37,635 nucleotides of DNA from UBA2136 sp047635695. Its GTDB lineage: Bacteria > Pseudomonadota > Alphaproteobacteria > UBA2136. Positions 1 through 7,165 of this stretch are shown here, piece by piece (the first letter of the stretch is position 1; each line of letters opens with the position of its first letter). The DNA lies in the NCBI GenBank assembly GCA_047635695.1, contig JBLILN010000017.1:1-37635 (forward strand), in the 5' to 3' direction. A program made the translations under genes and the position numbers. The notes under the pieces are model-generated. The model did not search any database. It was not told the DNA's origin and was given only the letters and a program-made list of their open reading frames with translations.

Positions 1-1658
1 TCGTCATTTAAAGCATGACGATCGAATAATTGGCCTGTATCAGCATCGCGATATTCCTGATCTTGAATCCAAAAATCAGCATAAGTAACATAATGATCAA
101 AAATGTTTTGACCATAATCACTGTACGACTCTAGGTATGCCATTTGAATTTCTTTACCGATAAATTCAATATAGTTAGGCACTAAATAGCCTTTAATGAA
201 TTCAAGTAAACGCTCTGTCACATCTTTAGGTAATTGCTCACGTTCAATAACTTGCTCTAAAACATAGAACAAATGAACAGGGTTTGCAGCAACTTCTTCA
301 ATGTCATAGTTCATAACACGAGAGATGATTTTAAAAGCAAAACGCGTAGACATACCACTCATACCTTCATCAATACCCGCATAATCGCGATATTCTTGAT
401 AAGACTTCGCTTTAGGATCTGTATCTTTTAGTGATTCACCATCATACACACGCATTTTTGAATAAACACTTGAGTTTTCAGGATCTTTAAGACGTGATAA
501 TACACTAAATTGTGCAAGACACTCAAGAGTATCAGGTGCAACTTTTTCGTCACTTAATGTACTATGTGCTAGAAGTTTTTTATAAATTTCAACTTCTTCA
601 GTAACACGTAAACAATAAGGTACTTTAACCGTACAAACACGGTCTAAGAACGCTTCGTTGTTTTTGTTGTTACGGAAAGTTACCCACTCGCTTTCATTTG
701 AGTGAGCTAGCAAAATACCAGTATATGGTAAAGTCGTACCTTCAGTTGAGTTGTAGTTACCTTCTTGCGTTGCCGTTAATAACGGATGCAAAACTTTAAT
801 AGGTGCTTTAAACATTTCCACGAATTCCATCAAACCTTGGTTTGCTCTGTTGAGCGCGCCACTGTAACAATAGGCATCCGGATCGTTTATTGCGTAATGC
901 TCTAACTGTCGAATATCTACTTTACCAACTAAGGCTGAGATATCTTGGTTATTGTCATCACCTGGTTCAGTTTTTGCGATAGCAATTTGCTCATTAATTG
1001 AAGGATAAATTTCTTCAACATAAAACTTACTAATATCACCACCAAATTCATTTAGGCGTTTAGTTGCCCAAGGTGAAATTGTTGAATGCTTAGAGTTTTG
1101 ATAAGGCGTTACACCATATTCAGCGAGCATATTAAGGTCATGTTCAGTGCTATCAAACAAACAGAGTGGATGATCATTAATAGGCGACGGTAACCAGTTT
1201 TCTTTATCGTCATCACTAACATCTTCGTCTACTTTAACAACTAAACGGTATATAGGTGCTTTTTCCATTAACGCTTTTAAATTTTCTGCAAGAGATGACT
1301 TACCGCCACCTACAGGGCCAAGCAAATATAAAATTTGTTTTGACTCTTCTAGTCCTTGTTCAGAATGTTTTAAATAAGATGCAATTTGTTCTATTGCGTC
1401 TTCCATGCCCCAAAAGTTTTTGAAAGCAGGGTAGCGTGCAATAACACGATTTGAAAAAATGCGGCTCATACGTGGGTCAGTAGCTGTATCAAACATTTCT
1501 TTTTCACCGAAAGCACGTAGCAATTTGCCAGCAGGTGATTCAACGCATACAGGGTTATTTTTTATATTTTGCATGAAATCAATTAAAGTCATGCGTTTTG
1601 CTTGGCTAGCAACGAATAGTTCCGTTTTACTACCAAAGGGATTAATTTTACTAGACAT
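1..1658 (-). CDS. prkA: PrkA family serine protein kinase (YeaG-like), 3' end beyond window
   Basis: AAA+-type protein kinase that, in enterobacteria, works with YeaH in responses to starvation and sustained stress. The 552 visible codons start at ATG 1656-1658 (MSSKINPFGSK). A strong GGAGG lies 8 nt upstream. An N-terminal AAA domain carries the P-loop GPVGGGKS near residue 114, followed by LAENLKALME. Further in, the stretch around FRNNKNNEAFLDR and the helical region around YAGIDEGMSG are typical of PrkA. E. coli YeaG has about 640 residues, so roughly 90 C-terminal residues lie left of base 1. The gene has its own long structured leader and is separated from upstream yeaH by a terminator, so it probably has its own promoter. 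Family assignment is secure. The physiological role here is inferred from homologues. Confidence 0.95.
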   Translation of the reverse strand, partial: MSSKINPFGSKTELFVASQAKRMTLIDFMQNIKNNPVCVESPAGKLLRAFGEKEMFDTATDPRMSRIFSNRVIARYPAFKNFWGMEDAIEQIASYLKHSEQGLEESKQILYLLGPVGGGKSSLAENLKALMEKAPIYRLVVKVDEDVSDDDKENWLPSPINDHPLCLFDSTEHDLNMLAEYGVTPYQNSKHSTISPWATKRLNEFGGDISKFYVEEIYPSINEQIAIAKTEPGDDNNQDISALVGKVDIRQLEHYAINDPDAYCYSGALNRANQGLMEFVEMFKAPIKVLHPLLTATQEGNYNSTEGTTLPYTGILLAHSNESEWVTFRNNKNNEAFLDRVCTVKVPYCLRVTEEVEIYKKLLAHSTLSDEKVAPDTLECLAQFSVLSRLKDPENSSVYSKMRVYDGESLKDTDPKAKSYQEYRDYAGIDEGMSGMSTRFAFKIISRVMNYDIEEVAANPVHLFYVLEQVIEREQLPKDVTERLLEFIKGYLVPNYIEFIGKEIQMAYLESYSDYGQNIFDHYVTYADFWIQDQEYRDADTGQLFDRHALND

Positions 1659-1663
1659 ATTAT

Positions 1664-1680
1664 TTACCTCCAACAGGTAA
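1664..1680 (-). promoter_or_regulatory. Hairpin overlapping the prkA Shine-Dalgarno
   Basis: Perfect 6-bp inverted repeat TTACCT/AGGTAA with a 5-nt loop. In the mRNA sense it reads TTACCT-GTTGG-AGGTAA, so the right arm overlaps the GGAGG ribosome-binding site of prkA. Pairing would hide the site. A 16/17 identical copy sits before the gene at 8284-8592. Regulation is inferred from the pairing only. Confidence 0.5.
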
Positions 1681-1740
1681 GTTTAGAATAATGCAGTGAT
1701 ACTGCAATGGGTAGAAATAGAGCTTAAAAAAAGCTGGTTT

Positions 1741-1809
1741 CTGAGTAGGATACTCAGTTAAAAAGTTAAGGTTTCCTTTGCAGGAAAGGTTATGTATGCC
1801 GAGGCATAC
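1741..1809 (-). promoter_or_regulatory. Three stem-loops in the prkA leader
   Basis: Three inverted repeats lie in a row. The first is CTGAGTA/TACTCAG (1741-1757, 7-bp arms, 3-nt loop). The second is TTTCC/GGAAA (1772-1787). The third is GTATGCC/GGCATAC (1794-1809, 7-bp arms). They lie between the yeaH terminator and prkA, so they are either in the prkA 5' leader or in its promoter region. None has a T-tract that would make it an obvious terminator. Function unknown. Confidence 0.4.
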
Positions 1810-1885
1810 GTTAGCTCTAAATTCATGGTATACATAGTCTATTAAAATTGCAAATAAAAAGTGCATTTTACATAGAATAAGATTC

Positions 1886-1915
1886 AAAAAAAAAGACAGC
1901 CGAGGCTGTCTTTTT
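1886..1915 (-). terminator. Rho-independent terminator after yeaH
   Basis: An 11-bp stem, AAAAGACAGCC/GGCTGTCTTTT, with a tiny loop is flanked by A and T runs on both sides. It lies 20 bp past the yeaH stop. The T-run on the minus-strand transcript fits termination of yeaH ahead of prkA. Confidence 0.85.
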
Positions 1916-1934
1916 ACCGATGGGGTTATTTAAA

Positions 1935-3470
1935 TTATTCACGTCCATTGTCTTTGCTAAATAACTTTCTAAAGACGGGATAAACTTCGCTTTCAGCTGT
2001 AATATGGCCAATACCCATACCTGTCATTTCATCAGATATTTTTTGATATTCGTTCCATAATGACTGATGCGCACGCTCTGTAATTTCAATGTAAGTGAAA
2101 TAACGGACATCTTCACGGATCATATCGCGGACCATTTTCCCACATAGTGGCGTATCGTCTGCCCAGTTATCACCATCTGAAGCTTGCGCTATAAAAATGT
2201 TAAATTGACTAGGCGGGTAACGGTCTTTAATGATTTCGTCAATACACGTTAAACCAGAGCTGACAATTGTACCACCAGTTTCTCTACCATAGAAAAATTC
2301 TTCCTCATCACATTCTTTTGCTTGAGTATGATGACGAATGAAAACCAATTCAACATTGTCTTTTTTGCCGCCATCATTGTAGATACGCATTAAGAAGTGA
2401 CATAGTAAAATGTAAAAACGTTTAGCAATGTCTTTTGTGCGCTGGTCCATAGAACCAGAAACATCCATAAGGCAAAACATAACGGCTTTTTCTGCAGGTT
2501 GTGGGACTTGCTGAAAATTAGCAAAAACACCATCCAGTTTATCGTCCATAACCGTGATAGGTGATTTACTTTTAAGCATACCATCAATTTTTTCCATAAG
2601 ACCTATTAAGGTTTTGTGGTTTTCTGATAGTTTTGCCTTAGTCAGGCTTTTAGCAGCCATTATTTCACTAATCGTGTTTAAACATAACGATGTTAACTGC
2701 GATGTGCTAGATTTTAAGGCGTTGCGTTTATCGGCAGCTGACATTTTATTGTTCAGCGTAACTTCTGCTGCTATTAATTTAAGTACACTTGCCTTTAATG
2801 GTTCAGCAGCTTTAACTGCCGTACCTTCTAAGCGCGCGTTTAAATAAACACATGTTGCTTCAATCATCGCCTTAGCACGCTGTAAGCGTGGTACACCAAA
2901 TGCAGCACGACGGGCAATATGCTTTTTCTTGGTGCGGGCATAATCCATATTACTGGGCATACCGCTACCAGAAAGGCCAAGGCGTTTTAGTTTATATTTT
3001 ATGCTATCTAAAATTTCTTTTTCTTCCATGTTGAGTTCACAACCTTCGAATAAAAGATCTAGATATTCATCTTGAGAAATAGCGAACGAAAAATCGTCCT
3101 CACCTTCACCAGAGTTGCTTGCTTCACCTTCACCAGAACCACCGCCTCCTTCACCGTCTTTGCGTTTCATGCGGTCGCCTTGTCTATACTGGTCATTGCC
3201 AGGGTGAACCACGTCTTTATCGCCGCCTTTACCTTTGAAGAATCTATATTCATCTGGGGTTTCGTAGGGGATATCAACAGCTTTACCTTCGGCAAGGTCT
3301 TTTATGTTACCATCCTCAAAAGTTTCACGTATTTTTTTGGCGATGGTGCTTTTATAAAGTTTTTTAAGTCTTTCTTCAGCCGTACTGCTTGTAGACCCTT
3401 TACTACGATGGTCTTCAACTTCGCCAAGGCGAAGCACAGGGGCGTCATTTGGATCATTGGTATTTTTCAT
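1935..3470 (-). CDS. yeaH: YeaH/YhbH family protein (DUF444), VWA-like
   Basis: Partner of the PrkA kinase in a conserved stress module; the family's biochemical role is not settled. The 511 residues have three parts: a charged N-terminal third with a Gly/Glu-rich linker (about 104-125), a long helical middle (about 180-320), and a highly conserved C-terminal half. That half contains the metal-binding-like MIDAS motif DVSGSMD (336-342), FIRHHTQAKE (377-386), ETGGTIVSS (397-405) and QASDGDNWADD (429-439). E. coli YeaH has about 427 residues. The extra length here is mainly in the middle region, which does not resemble the E. coli one. The start at 3470 has GGAGGG upstream. The gene precedes prkA in transcription order, the reverse of E. 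coli yeaG-yeaH. Confidence 0.93.
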   Translation of the reverse strand: MKNTNDPNDAPVLRLGEVEDHRSKGSTSSTAEERLKKLYKSTIAKKIRETFEDGNIKDLAEGKAVDIPYETPDEYRFFKGKGGDKDVVHPGNDQYRQGDRMKRKDGEGGGGSGEGEASNSGEGEDDFSFAISQDEYLDLLFEGCELNMEEKEILDSIKYKLKRLGLSGSGMPSNMDYARTKKKHIARRAAFGVPRLQRAKAMIEATCVYLNARLEGTAVKAAEPLKASVLKLIAAEVTLNNKMSAADKRNALKSSTSQLTSLCLNTISEIMAAKSLTKAKLSENHKTLIGLMEKIDGMLKSKSPITVMDDKLDGVFANFQQVPQPAEKAVMFCLMDVSGSMDQRTKDIAKRFYILLCHFLMRIYNDGGKKDNVELVFIRHHTQAKECDEEEFFYGRETGGTIVSSGLTCIDEIIKDRYPPSQFNIFIAQASDGDNWADDTPLCGKMVRDMIREDVRYFTYIEITERAHQSLWNEYQKISDEMTGMGIGHITAESEVYPVFRKLFSKDNGRE

Positions 3471-3705
3471 GGGGGTGTCCCTCCAAGTTGAGTAAAATAG
3501 AATGAATTTCTATGTAAAAGAATGTCTATTCGCAAAGATTTGCGTAACAGTAAAAAGTTAAAAGTGGTATTAAATTTCTTCAAAGAATAAACCTTTCACG
3601 TACAATGTGCAAGTTTATTGCATACATTTTTTTAGGGAATATCAAATTTATGCTATCTTTAAGCTCTATCAAGTGATTCAAATAGAATAATATGTTATTG
3701 TTTTA

Positions 3706-4665
3706 ATGAGAATTAACAAAGGACGCATGTTTTTGTATCAGTTTATATGGACGCTTATATTTTTTTTAACTTTCCCCATGCTTGCAAGTGCAGAGCAGGG
3801 CGCTTTTAAAAAAACCTTACATAATGGTTTAATGAAATATGATTACCAGTGGCAAGACAGAAAAGGCGATGTATTTAATACTTCTTTTCAACTTTTTGCA
3901 TCTGACATTAAACGCGGCATGACAGAATTTAAAAAATTTGATGAACATGAATTAAATGCCTTAATGAATCAAAAAATTAAAAACTTTATCAAGTTCAATT
4001 CACCTTCAGGCATTAAGGTTCATTATAACGAACATACTGAACAAATGTCTTTCACATCAGGCCGCCAAACAAAAATAGATCGTTTTATGAAACGTCTAGA
4101 AGGCGAACAAGAAAAGGTTAATGCCGCATACTTTAAAAAGCGTTACTACAATTACAATGCAAAAAACAATAGCATTCGACCCGCACATGGAAAAATTGCA
4201 AAACGTTATGTCATTGCAATGCGCCCCGTAGCAAAGGCTTTATTAGACGAGGTAAGAGGGCGCAGTTCGAGAGAAATTACAAACCATGTACTTCACTTCA
4301 TTCAGTCTATCCCATACGACACACTAGAAGATGCACGTAGTTCAAATGGTGCAGGGTTTCAAACACCTTATGGGCTTATTCACGGCAACAAAGGGGACTG
4401 CGATTCTAAAAGTGTAATGTTTGCAGCGATTATGCGTAATATTTACCCTTATGCACGTATCGTTGTTATTTATGTACCAGGTCATGCACTTGTTGGCTTT
4501 GACTATAGTAAGGGCAAAAATGATTATGCACTTCAAATAGAGGACACAACTTTCGTACTGGCTGAACCTGTAGGCCCCCGTATGATAAGCCTTGGTCAAG
4601 TCACTCCGCGAGCTCTGAGTGTAATGCGTCAGAGGAAGTATAGTTATGAAGAAATTCCTTACTAG
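3706..4665 (+). CDS. Periplasmic transglutaminase-like cysteine protein
   Basis: Exported protein of 319 residues. A signal peptide (basic MRINKGR, then a hydrophobic stretch ending in LASA-E at about residue 29) directs it to the periplasm. The C-terminal half carries a transglutaminase/papain-like triad in order: Cys232 in KGDCDSKS, His260 in PGHALVGF and Asp280 in QIEDT. Such domains act as proteases, amidases or cross-linkers, and the substrate cannot be read from sequence. No clear ribosome-binding site precedes ATG 3706. The next ATG (3727) would remove the basic n-region of the signal peptide, so 3706 is preferred. The last 65 bp overlap the 3' end of the convergent gene at 4601-6604. 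Divergent from yeaH, with 235 bp between. Confidence 0.8.
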   Translation: MRINKGRMFLYQFIWTLIFFLTFPMLASAEQGAFKKTLHNGLMKYDYQWQDRKGDVFNTSFQLFASDIKRGMTEFKKFDEHELNALMNQKIKNFIKFNSPSGIKVHYNEHTEQMSFTSGRQTKIDRFMKRLEGEQEKVNAAYFKKRYYNYNAKNNSIRPAHGKIAKRYVIAMRPVAKALLDEVRGRSSREITNHVLHFIQSIPYDTLEDARSSNGAGFQTPYGLIHGNKGDCDSKSVMFAAIMRNIYPYARIVVIYVPGHALVGFDYSKGKNDYALQIEDTTFVLAEPVGPRMISLGQVTPRALSVMRQRKYSYEEIPY

Positions 4666-6604
4666 CCTTACCATCTCTATAATTAATATGTACCAAAGTT
4701 AAGTCATCCTTCAAAGGCATTTGAGCAGTAGCATTATGAACATCTAAAATATCTTGAAGTTTAGAAGTTTTATTATTCAAATTCAATTTATTCAATTCTT
4801 TTTGCAGCCCTTTTTCACACCACATTTCCTGCGTGTTTGCGTGTACAGTTTCGATAAGGGCGTCACTAAAGAGAAAGAGACTTTCACCTTTTGTAATTTT
4901 ATCATGTTTAATGTTTAATTCTAATACATCGTTATCAACAAGGCCCAAAGGTATCCCCATGCATGACAAGTAACGACATTTTTTTAAACTGTCGTTCGGT
5001 AGTATGGCAATAGGTGGGTTACCGCAGCCAATATATGTGAGGTCACCTGTATAAGTATCAAATATGACATAAACAAAAGTTGCAAAAGATTCCAAAGAAA
5101 TGAGTTTTTTTAACTTAGTGTTGATATAAAATATAAACTGCTCGGGGTTATTATATAATTTTGATGCGCCTTGTACTAATGCATGCAAACGCACTGTATT
5201 GAGAGAAGCCGCAATGCCGTGCCCTGCAAAGTCAGCAAGGATGATACCCAATTTGCCGCAACCAATGTCAAAAACCGTCCAATAATCTCCTGCAAGCTCT
5301 TCGCAGGTGCAAAAACAAGAATTTATATCAAGTTTATATTTCACCTGCAACATTTCAATGTCGTCCTTACTTGGCAACAAGTCCAACTGAGAAACCTTCG
5401 CACGGTTTAGGTCTTTTTGAATTCTATCGAGGCTTTTATTCAATGACTTAAGCATGACGCTATATTGAACATGCACATTAGCTCTGGCAACAAGCTCATT
5501 GGGTTGAATGGGTTTTGTTACATAATCAACAGCACCTAAACGGTAACCTTTTACTCTGTTTTTCACATCATCTAAACCTGTAAAAAATAAAATTGGTATG
5601 TTGGCACAACGCTCTAATTGTTTTATTTTTCTAAAGGTTTTAAAGCCGTTAATGCCAGGCATTATAATATCTAAAATTATGAGGTCTGGTATAATTTCAC
5701 CTGCTATTTTTAAGGCTTCCTCGCCTGATATTGCTAAATGAATATTCTTGTAACCAGCTGATTTTAGATGAAACTCTGCAATTTTTAAATTGGAAGGCTC
5801 ATCATCAACAATTAAAATTTTGGTTGAATATTGTAAAGATTCAATATGTAACTTTTGGCTGAATGCATGATTTTCAGTAAATTTTGCTAATAGTTTAAAT
5901 TCCATGCAATTCCCACAACCTTTAAAGGAAAGCTCATCCGCGATATTTTTAACCAGCTCTAGCCCTCTGCCATGTGGTAAATTTTCTGTATTTTTCAAAT
6001 TACATTTCTTAAATGCAAAGCCTTCACCTTCATCAACAATATGGCTAACAATATGACTTTCATTTAGGTAACACTGAAATACAATTAATTTCCCACCAAA
6101 AGATTTATTGTTTAAGACGTTCTTGGATAAGCCATGGTATGTATCAAACCAGTTATTTTGTTGTATGCTTTCTGTCTTTTTACGGCTTAAACCAAGGTTT
6201 CCATGTTCGATTGCATTCAACAGGCCTTCCTGTACCGCAGTAAAGTACCGTTGCGATTGTGATTTTGACAAATACGCTTCAGAATATAAAAACTGACTTA
6301 TCATTAAAGAAAATTTAGACGAATAAAGCAATTTACTTTCACCAACAATGGTTAGAATATGCTCTCCCTCTGGTGAGGGCAGATCCAATAATTTAGCCAT
6401 ACTTGTAAATAGATTACTGGCAATAATATATAATCCATAGCTAGGAGATAAATTTTCTATACCTTCAAGGCTATCAATGTATTTCAGTGTGAATTCCGGG
6501 TTTATATTTCCATCTGGCACACAAAATTTATCTTTGTATTGCGCAAGTTTCTCTACAACCTGCGCATTACATTCTGCATCATAATCAAAATGCATTATTT
6601 CCAT
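4601..6604 (-). CDS. HATPase-receiver-PP2C (RsbW/RsbU-type) partner-switching protein
   Basis: Cytoplasmic signalling protein of 667 residues that combines an anti-sigma-type kinase domain and its opposing phosphatase. N-terminal region 1-115 has no recognised domain. HATPase_c (about 120-240) has N-box QEGLLNAIEHGN (125-136), G1 DEGEGF (191-196) and G2 HGRGLELV (211-218), as in RsbW/SpoIIAB kinases. The receiver domain (262-380) has Asp267/268, phospho-acceptor Asp312, Thr342 and Lys364. The PP2C/SpoIIE domain (425-640) keeps Asp440 (GDYW), Asp458 (ADFAGHG), Asp581 (SDALIE) and Asp633/634. By family logic the HATPase would phosphorylate and the PP2C dephosphorylate the STAS protein encoded 3 bp upstream, with the receiver controlling the balance. 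The ultimate target is not encoded here. An alternative start lies three codons downstream. Confidence 0.9.
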   Translation of the reverse strand: MEIMHFDYDAECNAQVVEKLAQYKDKFCVPDGNINPEFTLKYIDSLEGIENLSPSYGLYIIASNLFTSMAKLLDLPSPEGEHILTIVGESKLLYSSKFSLMISQFLYSEAYLSKSQSQRYFTAVQEGLLNAIEHGNLGLSRKKTESIQQNNWFDTYHGLSKNVLNNKSFGGKLIVFQCYLNESHIVSHIVDEGEGFAFKKCNLKNTENLPHGRGLELVKNIADELSFKGCGNCMEFKLLAKFTENHAFSQKLHIESLQYSTKILIVDDEPSNLKIAEFHLKSAGYKNIHLAISGEEALKIAGEIIPDLIILDIIMPGINGFKTFRKIKQLERCANIPILFFTGLDDVKNRVKGYRLGAVDYVTKPIQPNELVARANVHVQYSVMLKSLNKSLDRIQKDLNRAKVSQLDLLPSKDDIEMLQVKYKLDINSCFCTCEELAGDYWTVFDIGCGKLGIILADFAGHGIAASLNTVRLHALVQGASKLYNNPEQFIFYINTKLKKLISLESFATFVYVIFDTYTGDLTYIGCGNPPIAILPNDSLKKCRYLSCMGIPLGLVDNDVLELNIKHDKITKGESLFLFSDALIETVHANTQEMWCEKGLQKELNKLNLNNKTSKLQDILDVHNATAQMPLKDDLTLVHINYRDGKASKEFLHNYTSSDALHSELAE

Positions 6605-6607
6605 ATT

Positions 6608-6919
6608 TTATATTTCGCAAATTGTAAATATTTGATTAAACTTAACAAGGTTAAGCACATCCTTCGCATGGCCGTTTTTTACATTTGAAAGTTGAAGTTC
6701 ACAATTATGTTGATCTGTTTCATGCTTTGCAAGCATCAACATACCAAGGGCTGATGAGTCTATATATTCTACATCTTGAAAATTAATAGAAAGCTTCTTT
6801 GCATCCGCATCAATAATTTTTTTGACATAAAACCTAAAGTCTCCGTGGTTTTCAAAATCAAACGATTTCTCAAGTTTAATTTCATAATTATCATCACTTT
6901 GTTTATTGAGTTCAATCAT
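6608..6919 (-). CDS. STAS-domain anti-sigma factor antagonist (RsbV/SpoIIAA-like)
   Basis: Single-domain STAS protein of 103 residues, about the usual length for SpoIIAA/RsbV. The phosphorylation loop EYIDSSALGML puts the acceptor serine at Ser55 or Ser56, after the strand LSINFQDV. Proteins of this family bind their partner when unphosphorylated and are released when the HATPase kinase phosphorylates them. The stop lies 3 bp before the start of the HATPase-receiver-PP2C gene, so the two are an operon and a natural kinase/phosphatase/substrate set. AAAGGA lies about 10 nt before ATG 6919, inside the loop of an inverted repeat. Divergently transcribed from recA. Confidence 0.92.
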   Translation of the reverse strand: MIELNKQSDDNYEIKLEKSFDFENHGDFRFYVKKIIDADAKKLSINFQDVEYIDSSALGMLMLAKHETDQHNCELQLSNVKNGHAKDVLNLVKFNQIFTICEI

Positions 6920-6921
6920 CT

Positions 6922-6957
6922 TTATACAATCCTTTATTTACTAGATTAATTGTATAA
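6922..6957 (-). promoter_or_regulatory. Inverted repeat at the STAS operon start
   Basis: Perfect 9-bp arms TTATACAAT (6922-6930) and ATTGTATAA (6949-6957) enclose 18 bp. One arm is 2 nt before the STAS ATG, and the Shine-Dalgarno AAAGGA lies in the enclosed segment. It could be an operator for a dimeric regulator or an mRNA hairpin over the ribosome-binding site. The outer arm also resembles a -10 element (TATACA) for the minus strand. Confidence 0.45.
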
Positions 6958-7055
6958 GATTTAAAAGGATATAAGAAAGATACAAACAAAATATATTTTA
7001 TACACCTTGCAACAAATCAAGCATTTACACCATTTAATCATTATTAAATCTAAAC

Positions 7056-7121
7056 TTTGTTATACAAATTACATCTTAAAAAACTTTACTGTTATACTTG
7101 TTAATAAGCATTATAAATGCT
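7056..7121 (+). promoter_or_regulatory. recA promoter region (candidate)
   Basis: Two extended -10-like TGTTATAC elements occur at 7058-7065 and 7090-7097, 32 bp apart. The second (TGTTATACT, -10 TATACT at 7093-7098) is the better promoter candidate; no good -35 is visible. The first is the core of the palindrome TTTGT-TAT-ACAAA (7056-7068). A further inverted repeat AGCATT-ATA-AATGCT spans 7107-7121. No GTTC or GAAC half-site of the usual alphaproteobacterial LexA box is present between 6920 and 7165. Confidence 0.35.
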
Positions 7122-7165
7122 AATATTCTTATGTAATTTTAATGCTGAAACAAAAGGTGACCATA

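Noticed and set aside
1660..1887. 75-codon minus-strand frame upstream of prkA
   Set aside because: Covers the hairpin leader, no ribosome-binding site and no protein-like pattern.
7142..7165. recA start at ATG 7142
   Set aside because: No ribosome-binding site; the family N-terminus and AAAGGTGA favour 7166.
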